DNA of 64,000 bases from QHXQ01 sp963788965 (GTDB lineage Bacteria > Acidobacteriota > Blastocatellia > Pyrinomonadales > Pyrinomonadaceae), in assembly GCA_963788965.1 (NCBI GenBank), contig CAWBIK010000004.1, forward strand, positions 1 to 64,000. The letters are read 5' to 3'. The notes below the pieces were generated by a model. That model was given only the letters and a program-made list of their open reading frames with translations, was not told the origin of the DNA and searched no databases. Numbering within the stretch: the first letter of the stretch is position 1; every line of letters starts with the position of its first letter. The position numbers and the translations under genes are program-made. Positions 31,049-38,697 of this stretch are shown here, piece by piece.

Positions 31049-31141
31049 ATGTAGGATGGCATCCAAGCCGCAGCTTTCCGACCGCAGTTTCCCGACCGAG
31101 CAAGGGGTGTTATCTCTTTCGACCCTTTGGAGGCAGACACC

Positions 31142-31732
31142 ATGAAGAACTGGTTGAGCAGCTTTGCTTTCGTCGCGCTGTTGGCAGCGACGACCGTGCC
31201 CGCCCTCGCCAACTTACCCAACCCGAACCGCAACCCGCGCCCGCGCCCGAACAGCAACGTCCGTATGAGCATCGAGCCTAATCAAGAGGCGAAAGATGCC
31301 CGGCTCGTGATCCCCCGCGCGGTGTGGCGCAACATGGTGGCCGAGTTGGACGGTCAAGACACGCAGACGACCGCCGCCCTATCCGGCTCGACCTTCACGC
31401 CCGGCGGCATGCAGACCGTGATGGCGGGCCTCTGCCTGTCGCTCGCGTTCGCGTTCGGTGGCGTGTGGTTCGTGCGTGCGCGCAAGCCCGTGAGCAGACC
31501 GGCGCGCGTCGCGCTTGGCGTGTTAGCACTGGCGCTGTGCAGCGCGACTGTCGCAGGGCTAGCTTACGCCAACGCTGGCCCGCCGCCCGTCGCGCGTTCG
31601 CTGACCTCGAAGATTTTGATCCCCGACGCGCAGTGGTACGGCGTCTATGGACAGGTCAAGGTCGAGGTCGTCGAAGACGGCGAACAGATCAGACTCATCC
31701 TGCCGAAGCCCAAAGAGAATAATAAAGACTAG
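31142..31732 (+). CDS. unknown exported protein with internal membrane helices
   Basis: 196 aa: signal peptide (to ALA-NLP, about residue 23), a short Asn/Pro/Arg-rich stretch, a conserved-looking segment DARLVIPRAVWRNMVAELDG, then two membrane helices (GGMQTVMAGLCLSLAFAFGG and ARVALGVLALALCSATVAGL) and a C-terminal beta segment (VYGQVKVEVVEDGEQIRLIL). Family not recognised. First gene of a three-gene unit: the next starts 12 nt after its stop. Start ATG 31142 gives a textbook signal peptide. Confidence 0.75.
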   Translation: MKNWLSSFAFVALLAATTVPALANLPNPNRNPRPRPNSNVRMSIEPNQEAKDARLVIPRAVWRNMVAELDGQDTQTTAALSGSTFTPGGMQTVMAGLCLSLAFAFGGVWFVRARKPVSRPARVALGVLALALCSATVAGLAYANAGPPPVARSLTSKILIPDAQWYGVYGQVKVEVVEDGEQIRLILPKPKENNKD

Positions 31733-31744
31733 GCTCGAAGCGTC

Positions 31745-32764
31745 ATGCAGAACCTTGCCGGCAACTTAACGCTTGCGCGCCCCGGCCGCGAGCGGACATT
31801 CGCGCCGGAGTTCGCCGTGCCGTTCGTCGGCTTGTGCGTGCTGGCGGCGCTGCTGATCGGGTGGCGGCCCGTCGAGCTTTCGATCATCACGATCTTTCTG
31901 TTCGCAGGTCCGCACAACTGGATCGAGTTTCGCTACTTCCTCGCGCGCATGCCCGCGCGTTGGGGCCGGTCGAAACTGTTCTTCACGGCGGGCCTCGGCG
32001 GCGTCGCGTTGTTGACGACGCTCTACGCCTTGCTCTACGCGCTCGGTCAGACGTGGTACTTGAGCGCGGCGGCGTTAACGAACGTGGTGGCGCTGTGGAA
32101 CACGGGGCTGCTGTTGTGGCTCTGCGCGCTCGTACACTTGCGCGGGCGACTGGTCCGCCGCGACCGCTCTTGGGTCTTCGCCGCCGGCTTTGCGTTGTGT
32201 GCGTGCGCGTGGCTTGCACCGTTGTGGTTCAGCCTCGCGCTGGTCTATCTGCATCCGCTCGTCGCGTTGTGGTTCTGCGACCGCCAACTCAAACGCACGC
32301 GCCCCGCATGGCGCAAGACTTATCACTTGTGTCTGGCAGTGCTACCTCTGCTGCTCGTCTTACTGTGGACACAACTGGCGCGCACGCCCGACCTGCCCAC
32401 GGGCGACGACCTATCGTGGCGCATCACACAGCACGCGGGGGCAAGCGTGTTGCCGAACGTGTCGAGCCGTCTGCTCGTCGCCACGCACGTCTTCTTGGAG
32501 ACGGTACATTACGGCGTGTGGCTCGTGCTGATCCCGTTGATCGGACTCGGCGCTGCGCCGTGGCGCGCGGACAGGATACCGTTGGCGGTGCGCCGCGATG
32601 GTTGGCCGCGCGCCGTGCGGGCAGTGCTGGTGTTGGGCGTCTGCGCGGTGCTGGCCCTGTGGGTCTGCTTCACGTTCGACTACACGACGACGCGCGATCT
32701 CTACTTCACCTTCGCCATGGCCCACGTCCTAGCCGAAGCGCCGTTTCTCATACGCCTACTGTGA
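31745..32764 (+). CDS. polytopic membrane protein with conserved-looking histidines
   Basis: 339 aa with about nine or ten hydrophobic helices. Histidines fall at helix ends: FAGPHNWIEFRYFL near residue 58, VYLHPLVALWF near 170, THVFLETVHYGVW near 245 and YFTFAMAHVLAEAPFLIRLL at the very C-terminus. This pattern recalls membrane metal oxidases or desaturase/Brp-Blh-like proteins, but no family can be asserted. Located 12 nt after the 196-aa gene and overlapping the next by 4 nt, so the three are probably co-translated. Inner membrane. Confidence 0.78.
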   Translation: MQNLAGNLTLARPGRERTFAPEFAVPFVGLCVLAALLIGWRPVELSIITIFLFAGPHNWIEFRYFLARMPARWGRSKLFFTAGLGGVALLTTLYALLYALGQTWYLSAAALTNVVALWNTGLLLWLCALVHLRGRLVRRDRSWVFAAGFALCACAWLAPLWFSLALVYLHPLVALWFCDRQLKRTRPAWRKTYHLCLAVLPLLLVLLWTQLARTPDLPTGDDLSWRITQHAGASVLPNVSSRLLVATHVFLETVHYGVWLVLIPLIGLGAAPWRADRIPLAVRRDGWPRAVRAVLVLGVCAVLALWVCFTFDYTTTRDLYFTFAMAHVLAEAPFLIRLL

Positions 32765-33291
32765 GCGCATCTCTCAACACACAACCTGTGAGCCTTTGTC
32801 TGCGTGCGTTCAGCCGCACGCTGCTGTCGCTACTACTCATACATCTGGTCTGCCGCAACGTGTTCGGCTTCGACGTGCGACTTGAGCCGACCGTGCCCAC
32901 TTCGCGGCCGGACGAGTTGTGGTTCTTTCTGCCCGTCGGCTATCTGTTGACGGTGGCGATTGAGACGCCCGTGCTGCTTTTGGGCTTGCCGCGCGAATTG
33001 AGCTTTAAGCAACGCGGCTTCGCCGGGTTGTGGCTGACGGCCTGCACTTATCCAATCGTCGTGCTGGTCATGCCCATCCTGTTCGCGTCGTCGCGCAGCC
33101 TGTATCTGCTCGTCGCGGAAACCTTCGCGCCCGTCGCCGAGTGCGCCCTGTTCTGGCTCGCATTCCGGCACAGACTCGCGCCCGGCCTCAAGCCCAAGGC
33201 GCGCAGCTTCGCCGTCATCATCCTCGCCAACCTGCTCTCCTTCGGCGCAGGCGAACTGCTCAACGCCGTCCGCTGGTTCGGGCTGTTCTAA
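32761..33291 (+). CDS. small polytopic membrane protein of unknown function
   Basis: 176 aa with about five hydrophobic segments (LLSLLLIHLVCRNVFGF, FFLPVGYLLTVAIETPVLLL, ACTYPIVVLVMPILF, FAPVAECALFWLAF, FAVIILANLLSFGAGEL). Start GTG 32761 overlaps the previous stop codon as GTGA, which suggests translational coupling; no independent SD is needed. A long upstream extension of this frame is only a shadow of the preceding gene. No family recognised. Confidence 0.72.
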   Translation: MSASLNTQPVSLCLRAFSRTLLSLLLIHLVCRNVFGFDVRLEPTVPTSRPDELWFFLPVGYLLTVAIETPVLLLGLPRELSFKQRGFAGLWLTACTYPIVVLVMPILFASSRSLYLLVAETFAPVAECALFWLAFRHRLAPGLKPKARSFAVIILANLLSFGAGELLNAVRWFGLF

Positions 33292-33323
33292 AGAAGAACT
33301 ATGTGTGAACGCGCTGCGGGCTG

Positions 33324-33938
33324 TCAGTCGCCGCCGCCTGCGAGGGTGCGGCGCAGTTCGGTTAGTTGGGGCGACTTGACGGTGAAGCGTTCTGTGCCGA
33401 ACTTTAGTTTTAGACTGTTGCCGTTGGCGAGTTGCGGGAGGTCGTCGGGTGGGACTTGGAAAGATAGAATTTCACGTCGCAACTGAAGCGGCGCGCGTGC
33501 GCCGTCGGTGGCTTCAATCAACTCTGTTTGATAATCCGCGCGCGCGTAAGTGTATTGATAACCGTCTGCGTCAAGATCGAGTTGTGCGACCGCGCTCAGC
33601 CGGGCGCTCTCTTGCCGGCCGGCGGTGGCTTGCAGGAGCAAATTAGCCGCGCTCAGATCGTCGGTCGTTGCGCCCTTGTAGATCAGTTGAAAGACCAACG
33701 TTATGTCCCGCACCGTTGCGCCCGTCGCGGGCGGGCTGCTCGCACCCTGACTTTGCAGCCCAATGTCCACGTTCAGATAAGTGACGTTGCGTGCGCGGTC
33801 GTACCATTTACGCGCGCGTGCGGGCGGCACGACCAGCCCGGCCACGCCCTTCATCGTCGGCGCTTGCGGCCGCTGCTGCTGTGCCGTTTGCGTCGCACTG
33901 TTCGCCCTTGTCGTGCCAGACGACGAGCAGCCCGACAA
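33324..33938 (-). CDS. putative lipoprotein of unknown function
   Basis: About 205 aa. It begins LSGCSSSG, a lipobox-like sequence, followed by a Thr/Gln/Ala linker and a beta-rich domain (WYDRARNVTYLNVDIGLQ, then TVRDITLVFQLIYKG, ending FGTERFTVKSPQLTELRRT). Only TTG is available as a start in this frame and the hydrophobic stretch expected before the lipobox is missing. MRFIKLMF lies just upstream in another frame (from 33959), so an indel at the N-terminus is possible. The true start is therefore uncertain. Family not recognised. Confidence 0.65.
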   Translation of the reverse strand: MSGCSSSGTTRANSATQTAQQQRPQAPTMKGVAGLVVPPARARKWYDRARNVTYLNVDIGLQSQGASSPPATGATVRDITLVFQLIYKGATTDDLSAANLLLQATAGRQESARLSAVAQLDLDADGYQYTYARADYQTELIEATDGARAPLQLRREILSFQVPPDDLPQLANGNSLKLKFGTERFTVKSPQLTELRRTLAGGGD

Positions 33939-34279
33939 ACATAAGCTTTATAAATCGCATAAGCTCATCTTCATTACATCGTTATAGGTTCGTGCATGGA
34001 TGAACATTTCCGTCGGGACTAAATTTCAGCCTGCGTCATTAAAGCACACCCTTGAAGGGATAATATATCATTGCGGCCGACCTGATTGCGTTGCCCGCTT
34101 GACGCGCGAGTTGACACGGGCCGGGCTTGGGCGCAGGATGGGGGCGAACCGAGTCAAGCTAACTCCTTCTCAGTCGCGCTGGAATGCCCCAGACCTTACT
34201 GAACCGAACAGCTTAAAGACAACGATGCGTTTCTGTGGCGCGTTCGGTGTGTCTGCCAGTAAGGTTGAAAGGTGGGTTT
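33939..34279. other. intergenic, lower GC
   Basis: About 340 bp between the divergent lipoprotein and HTH genes with an AT-rich core (GATAATATATCAT near 34060) that could carry promoters. The long open frame across it on plus has no family likeness. Confidence 0.4.
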
Positions 34280-34480
34280 ATGGGACGGAAATCGGAGCAG
34301 CAAGCGGGCACGCTCGAAGCGGTGCTGATCAGCCAAGCCAAAGCGGCGGAGATGTGCGGCATGACCCGCGCGGCGATCCAAGACCTCGTGCGCCGCAAGC
34401 ACTTTCGCTCGGTGGAAGTGGACGGGCGGGCGCTCGTCTACCGCCAAGAGATCGAAGCGTTCGCGGCCGAACGGAAATAA
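34280..34480 (+). CDS. excisionase-family helix-turn-helix protein
   Basis: 66 aa. SQAKAAEMCGMTRAAIQDLV is a MerR/excisionase-type winged-helix start, followed by the wing HFRSVEVDGRALVYRQEIEAF. Proteins of this size direct recombination (Xis) or regulate small operons. AAGGTGG precedes ATG 34280 closely. No integrase, att-like repeat or phage gene is visible within several kb, so a role in excision cannot be claimed. It stands alone on plus amid minus-strand small genes. Confidence 0.7.
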   Translation: MGRKSEQQAGTLEAVLISQAKAAEMCGMTRAAIQDLVRRKHFRSVEVDGRALVYRQEIEAFAAERK

Positions 34481-34575
34481 CCGGCGTACCCCGTTGCTTG
34501 TCGGGCCGGAGTTCGACCATGTGTCAGCCGCGCAGCAACTACTTTCGCTTTGCCCCCGGACAGACACCGCCCCCT

Positions 34576-34746
34576 TTACTTACCCTGTAACTTGAGTGAA
34601 GAACAGTGTAAGCAGAGGGGCCGCCCGTCCGTGCCCTTTCTGATGTTCCCCGCCGCGATGTTGTTACGCTCCATGCAGCGGTCGTGATTGTGATAGATGC
34701 GCGGCGTGTTCGGCTTGATCGAATAGGTTGGGGCAATGATCGGCAT
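34576..34746 (-). CDS. 56-aa Cys/His protein, possible zinc binder
   Basis: MPIIAPTYSIKPNTPRIYHN, then HDRCMERNN and CLHCSS near the C-terminus: a C-x(n)-CxxC arrangement with nearby His that could bind one zinc. Start ATG 34746 has GGAGG 9 nt upstream, good evidence that this short frame is translated. It lies 58 nt after the omega-like gene in a four-gene minus-strand series. Function unknown. Confidence 0.65.
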   Translation of the reverse strand: MPIIAPTYSIKPNTPRIYHNHDRCMERNNIAAGNIRKGTDGRPLCLHCSSLKLQGK

Positions 34747-34804
34747 AGTGATGTTCCTCCGAAGCGTGCGCGCGGTTGGTCGTGTTTCGTCGGCTGCGGC
34801 GCGC

Positions 34805-35068
34805 TTACACGAGCGGCGGCTCGCCCTCACCGTTCTTCTTTGCTGCCTCGATGCTTGTGAACGCCACCAGCCCGCGTTTCACTTCTTCAAGTGCAATGGT
34901 CGTGTTCCTATGCCGGCGCGGGTCGGCTTCGATGCGTGGGGTTGCGCCTCGTGTGAGTTGCTTGTTTCTTAAAGCCGCTACGATGATTAGTTGATAAGTC
35001 GAATTGATGCCCGGCCAGTAGCCTTCGCTTGTGACGGTGCTAAAAGTGTTCCACGAAGTTTTATTCAT
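34805..35068 (-). CDS. rpoZ: RNA polymerase omega-subunit-like protein
   Basis: 87 aa. The core YQLIIVAALRNKQLTRGATP followed by RIEADPRRHRNTTIALEEVK matches the omega (RpoZ/RPB6) pattern: a helix with VAAxRxxQL, RGAxPR, and a C-terminal TxIALEE segment. Omega binds the beta' subunit and helps RNA polymerase assembly and ppGpp response. Start ATG 35068 is preceded by GGGGAG ~10 nt upstream. It is not beside gmk or spoT, the usual rpoZ partners, but among tiny uncharacterised genes. Whether this is the housekeeping omega or a second copy cannot be told from this window. Confidence 0.68.
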   Translation of the reverse strand: MNKTSWNTFSTVTSEGYWPGINSTYQLIIVAALRNKQLTRGATPRIEADPRRHRNTTIALEEVKRGLVAFTSIEAAKKNGEGEPPLV

Positions 35069-35142
35069 CAGGCGCTGTCTCCCCACATGCTAACTGCATG
35101 GATAAAAGTGCGACGCAGCCTGCCCGCGTCCGCCGCCAACTA

Positions 35143-35295
35143 CTAAACCATCCTGAGCAGATAAAAGAGGGCGCTCACCGCGCAAGCAGCGATGACGATG
35201 CGATGCAGCCAGCTCATCGCCGGTGTATGGCAATAGCGACACTTCAGTGCCCTCAGTGGCAATCTCGTTCTGCAACGATGGCAATATCTTTTCAT
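35143..35295 (-). CDS. 50-aa zinc ribbon with single membrane helix
   Basis: A frame below the usual size cut-off. N-terminus MKRYCHRCRT, a second pair at CRYCH (residues 19-22), i.e. CxxC-x10-CxxC, then one hydrophobic helix (WLHRIVIAACAVSALFYLL) and a short basic end. It is a membrane-anchored zinc ribbon with the domain in the cytoplasm by the positive-inside rule. It starts 15 nt after the stop of the 105-aa gene and precedes the omega-like gene by 74 nt. The SD is weak (GAAGTTTGAG), so translation may be coupled. Confidence 0.6.
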   Translation of the reverse strand: MKRYCHRCRTRLPLRALKCRYCHTPAMSWLHRIVIAACAVSALFYLLRMV

Positions 35296-35310
35296 CTCAA
35301 ACTTCTAACG

Positions 35311-35628
35311 TCAGCCTAGCGCAAGTGGCTCGGCATGCTGGACGAGCAGCGCAAGTTGCGCTGGCTCTATCGAGCGCCCGCGATCCAGATCGGTGAACGG
35401 GTTGTCCACCAGCCAGAAGTACACAGCCCCGCCGCCATTCGGCGCGACGAAACCATCGAGCGAGCGCACGTCGAGCGCGACCGGCTTGAACAACTGCATC
35501 CCCCAATGCGAAGCCCGCGCCATCATCCCGTCCCAACGACTGCGAAACACCGGCACGCGTAAACGCCCCGGCTCGTCGAGCGCGAACCAATCACCGTTAG
35601 CGCGCTGCATGGCAAATAGACTGCTCAT
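35311..35628 (-). CDS. 105-aa protein of unknown function
   Basis: Compact acidic/aromatic protein: MSSLFAMQRANGDWFALDE, RVPVFRSRWDGMMARA, LDVRSLDGFVAPNGGGAVYF, ending in a helix IEPAQLALLVQHA. No signal peptide or helix-turn-helix is visible. Start ATG 35628 follows GGGAG ~6 nt upstream; the longer in-frame start at 35685 is less likely. First gene of the four-gene minus-strand cluster of small proteins. Family not recognised. Confidence 0.7.
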   Translation of the reverse strand: MSSLFAMQRANGDWFALDEPGRLRVPVFRSRWDGMMARASHWGMQLFKPVALDVRSLDGFVAPNGGGAVYFWLVDNPFTDLDRGRSIEPAQLALLVQHAEPLALG

Positions 35629-35760
35629 TGACTGCTCCCTTATCTCCTCCGGCCCAATCCCAGTGTCGATTTGCCTAAAGAACACCTAAGGTAGGTATAA
35701 CACGTAAACCGCCAACTGTCCGTGCGTTACCACACATATAAAAGGCAGCCCGCGAAGTGG

Positions 35761-35797
35761 GAAGCATAAATTTGCTGCGCCGACAAACTTATGCTTC
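35761..35797. repeat. 14-bp inverted repeat
   Basis: Arms GAAGCATAAATTTG (35761-35774) and CAAACTTATGCTTC (35784-35797), one mismatch, 9-nt loop; a third partial GAAGCAT lies at ~35831. In the gap between the small-gene cluster and pfkA, which are divergent; possible operator or stem-loop. Confidence 0.55.
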
Positions 35798-35896
35798 CAG
35801 TTGCCCCCTGTGACTTGAACCATAACTGGAAGCATCTCTTTGCCGCTGAGATGATAAGCGGCAACAGGTCCGGCGCGCCGGTTTTTAGCTACGCAG

Positions 35897-35919
35897 GATT
35901 TACGATTCACGATTTACGT
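35897..35919 (+). repeat. heptamer direct repeats before pfkA
   Basis: GATTTAC, GATTCAC, GATTTAC in tandem, ending ~16 nt before the pfkA start; same style of unit as families B and C but without a second arm. Confidence 0.6.
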
Positions 35920-35934
35920 TCTACTATTCAGCTA

Positions 35935-37050
35935 ATGATCAGAACAATCGGGTTGATTACCGGCGGCGGCGATGCGCCGGGCTTGAACGCGGTCATCCGC
36001 GCGGTCGTGAAGACGGCCGTGGTGGAGCATGGCTTGCGCGTCATCGGCGTCGAGGACGGCTTCGAGGGGTTGCTCGGCGAGACGCACACGCGCGAGTTGA
36101 AACCGGCCGACGTGCGCGGCCTCTTGCCGCGCGGCGGGACGATCTTGGGCACACGCAATCGCGGCCAGTTCGTCGTCCGCACGGACGAAGGTTCAAGCAC
36201 GCCCGAAGCGACGTTCCGCGAGGCGCTCGATAACCTGAGCCGCTTAGGGATCGACGCGCTCATCGTGGTCGGCGGCGAAGGCTCGCTCGGCATCGCCATC
36301 GAGTTTGATAAACGCGGCGTGCCCGTGGTCGGCGTGCCGAAGACGATTGACAACGATCTCGGCTGCACGGAGTTGACCTTCGGCTTCGTCACCGCGCTCG
36401 ACATCGCCACCGAGGCGCTCGACCGCTTGCACACGACCGCCGCCTCGCACGACCGCGCGATGGTGCTCGAAGTGATGGGCCGGCACACCGGCTGGATCGC
36501 TATCCACTCAGGCATCGCGGGCGGCGCGGACGTGATCCTGATCCCGGAGATCGGTTTTACGATGGAGTCGGTCGCGCGCAAAGTGCGTGAGCGCGATGCG
36601 TGCGGGTCGCAGTTCAGCATCATCGTCGCCGCCGAAGGGGCGAAGGAGTTGGGCGGCGCAGAGGTCTATCAGACCACGGGCGACCGCGACCACGCGCCGC
36701 GCCTCGGCGGCATCGGCAACCACGTCGCGGCCGAGATCGAGCGTTTGACGGAGAAGGAGACGCGCTGTGTCGTGCTCGGCCACTTGCAACGCGGCGGCAT
36801 GCCCAACGCGTTCGACCGCATGCTGGCAACCAACTACGGCTCGTGCGCCGTGCGTGCGCTCATGCGCGGCGAACACGGCAAGATGGTTGCACTGCACGCG
36901 GCAGACATCATCACCGTCCCACTGGCGCGCGCCTGCGCGAACTTGAAGACCGTGCCCACAGACAGTCAACTCATTCGCACCGCCCGCGACGTAGGCATCT
37001 CGTTCGGCGCACCCGACGAGGCGAAGTATCACGGGCTGGAAAACTGCTGA
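35935..37050 (+). CDS. pfkA: 6-phosphofructokinase
   Basis: 371 aa, glycolytic phosphorylation of fructose 6-phosphate. Motifs: GLITGGGDAPGLNAVIRAVV (phosphate loop), VVGGEGSLGIA, VPKTIDNDLGCTELTFGF (catalytic TIDND), and MGRHTGWIAIHSGIAGGA. The Gly after GGE corresponds to Gly104 of ATP-dependent enzymes, while the Lys in PKTIDND corresponds to Lys124 of PPi-type enzymes, so it belongs to the mixed-residue group (often ATP-using). Start ATG 35935 directly precedes the first strand; an upstream in-frame ATG at 35791 crosses repeats and is rejected. No clear SD. Confidence 0.93.
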   Translation: MIRTIGLITGGGDAPGLNAVIRAVVKTAVVEHGLRVIGVEDGFEGLLGETHTRELKPADVRGLLPRGGTILGTRNRGQFVVRTDEGSSTPEATFREALDNLSRLGIDALIVVGGEGSLGIAIEFDKRGVPVVGVPKTIDNDLGCTELTFGFVTALDIATEALDRLHTTAASHDRAMVLEVMGRHTGWIAIHSGIAGGADVILIPEIGFTMESVARKVRERDACGSQFSIIVAAEGAKELGGAEVYQTTGDRDHAPRLGGIGNHVAAEIERLTEKETRCVVLGHLQRGGMPNAFDRMLATNYGSCAVRALMRGEHGKMVALHAADIITVPLARACANLKTVPTDSQLIRTARDVGISFGAPDEAKYHGLENC

Positions 37051-37152
37051 CGCGCTACGAGCCGCAAACGCAGTCGCACTTCAATGCGGGCCATTGTCAA
37101 ACGCCCCGGCCGGGGCTTATAACTTTTGCATCTTGTCGGTTGGAGAAGTCAG

Positions 37153-37629
37153 GTGACACAAGAGGTTAAGGAAAAGCTGAAGGCGGAGTTGGAAGAACTC
37201 GAATCCGAGTTGCGCGTCCACTTGCCGCGCGAGATCAAACGCGCCAAAGAGTTTGGCGACCTACGCGAGAACGCCGAGTATCACGCGGCGCTCGCGCGCC
37301 AGCAGTTCGTGCAAGCGCGCATACGCGACCTGCGCCAGCGCCTGAGCGAAATCTCCTCGATTGATCCGACCAAAGTGCCGCACGGCAAAGTCGCCTACGG
37401 CTCGATAGTCGTGCTCTACGACGACGAGCGCGACGAAGAAGTGACCTATCGCCTCGTCACACCCGAAGAGAGCGACCCGCCCAAAGGTCTGATCTCGACC
37501 ACCTCGCCCATCGGTCGCAGCCTGATGGGGCGCGCAGAAGGCGACGAGATCAAAGTCACCACACCGGGCGGCGCGCGCAACTTCGAGATACGCCACCTCA
37601 AGACCTTGCACGATCAACCGAGCGAGTAA
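37153..37629 (+). CDS. greA: transcription elongation factor GreA
   Basis: 158 aa. N-terminal antiparallel coiled coil with tip EFGDLRENAEYHAA, whose acidic residues stimulate RNA cleavage by stalled RNA polymerase, then an FKBP-like C-terminal domain (VAYGSIVVLYDDERDEEVTY, STTSPIGRSLMGRAEGDEI). The start at GTG 37153 is taken because the coiled coil begins there (VTQEVKEKLKAELEEL) and TTGGAGAAG lies just upstream. It follows pfkA by ~100 nt and ends at a strong terminator. Confidence 0.94.
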   Translation: MTQEVKEKLKAELEELESELRVHLPREIKRAKEFGDLRENAEYHAALARQQFVQARIRDLRQRLSEISSIDPTKVPHGKVAYGSIVVLYDDERDEEVTYRLVTPEESDPPKGLISTTSPIGRSLMGRAEGDEIKVTTPGGARNFEIRHLKTLHDQPSE

Positions 37630-37644
37630 AGCTCGAAGCAACAA

Positions 37645-37696
37645 TGCGCCCGCCGCGCCGGACTGATGATCAGCTATCAATCCGGCGCGGCGGGCG
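37645..37696 (+). terminator. hairpin terminator after greA
   Basis: Perfect 17-bp GC stem (37645-37661 with 37680-37696), 18-nt loop. The following TTAGTT is only weakly U-rich. Confidence 0.75.
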
Positions 37697-37772
37697 CGTT
37701 AGTTCGTGTGCTTTCGTGGTTAATGCTTGTTCTGTCAACCATTAGTTGACCATGCGGGCGGGCTTGCTTTTC

Positions 37773-37801
37773 TTGACACTGGCGGGCCGCATCCCTATGA
37801 T
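37773..37801 (+). promoter_or_regulatory. sigma70-type promoter of the phosphatidyltransferase gene
   Basis: TTGACA (37773-37778), 17-bp spacer, TATGAT (37796-37801). Transcription would start near 37808, three bases before ATG 37811 and ~70 before TTG 37877. Confidence 0.65.
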
Positions 37802-37810
37802 GCACTGTCA

Positions 37811-38620
37811 ATGTGGCGGGTCTCGCACCGAACGTGCGGCCCGTCGGTTTTGTATCCGAAGAGAGGCAAACGTAAGTTGTTTGGGGCGAGCATCGGGCGC
37901 GGCGCGCAGCGGATTATTAACGCGATGGTGCGCTGGTTGGCGCACGGCGGGATCAACCCGAACGCGTTGACGGTCATCGGCGTTGCGATCAACGTCCTGT
38001 CGGGTCTGCTCTTTGGCATGGGCCACTTCTTCTGGGCCGGCGTCGTGCTCGTCGTCGCCAATCTATTCGACATGCTCGACGGGCAAGTGGCACGCCTCTC
38101 GGGCCGCGTCACGCGCTTCGGCGGCTTTCTCGATTCGTCGCTCGACCGTCTGTCCGACATGGTGGTCTTCATCGGGCTGATGGTCTTTTATGCACGTGAC
38201 ACCGAGTACCATTCGACCTTGAACGTCTTCCTCGCGGGCGCGGCCATGATGGGGTCGGTCATGGTTTCTTATGCGAGCGCGCGCGCCGAGAGTTTGATCC
38301 CGAAATGCGATGTCGGCTTCCTGCGCCGGCCTGAACGCGTCGTGCTGCTGATCATCGGCGGCCTGTCAACGCACCCCGGCTCGCAGAACTTCTTCGCTAA
38401 CCGCATGCCCGCGGTGCTCTGGATTCTCGCGGTCGGTTCGTACTGGACGTTCGCGCACCGCATGTATCACACGTGGCGCGAGGTCTGGCGCTCGGACGTG
38501 GCAGCGGCGTCGAAAGCCGCCGCCGAAGCATCTAAGACTGAGCGCGCCGACGAAGCGGGCCACGCCGCTGCGCGGACGGATGCGCCGAAGGTCGTGCCCG
38601 GCGCGACGCCTTCGCACTGA
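37811..38620 (+). CDS. CDP-alcohol phosphatidyltransferase family protein
   Basis: Integral membrane enzyme that transfers a phosphatidyl or related group from a CDP-linked donor to an alcohol (phospholipid head-group synthesis). The signature DMLDGQVARLSGRVTRFGGF continues LDSSLDRLSD, i.e. D-x2-D-G-x2-A-R-x8-G-x3-D-x3-D, with all metal-binding Asp present. About five or six hydrophobic helices. The C-terminal ~45 residues are a charged Ala/Lys/Glu-rich tail. The start is ambiguous: ATG 37811 would make a nearly leaderless transcript; TTG 37877, after AGAGG and giving LFGASIGRGAQRI, fits related proteins better. Acceptor alcohol unknown. Confidence 0.85.
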   Translation: MWRVSHRTCGPSVLYPKRGKRKLFGASIGRGAQRIINAMVRWLAHGGINPNALTVIGVAINVLSGLLFGMGHFFWAGVVLVVANLFDMLDGQVARLSGRVTRFGGFLDSSLDRLSDMVVFIGLMVFYARDTEYHSTLNVFLAGAAMMGSVMVSYASARAESLIPKCDVGFLRRPERVVLLIIGGLSTHPGSQNFFANRMPAVLWILAVGSYWTFAHRMYHTWREVWRSDVAAASKAAAEASKTERADEAGHAAARTDAPKVVPGATPSH

Positions 38621-38697
38621 ATTCGAGTTTTACCAGCCGTCAACTTTAACGAACCACGCGCCCCGCGCGTCCGTTTAAACCAGCGAGGTATCAGACG

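Noticed and set aside
30211..31272. 353-codon minus-strand open frame across the PQQ gene end
   Set aside because: It runs antisense through propeller repeats and a repeat hairpin and shows no recognisable motif.
34280..34480. Integrated element marked by an excisionase
   Set aside because: No integrase, att repeats or tRNA target within the flanking sequence; the HTH protein alone is not enough.
34000..34590. 196-codon plus-strand open frame
   Set aside because: It overlaps the HTH gene in a different frame, has no SD and is low-complexity after residue 90.
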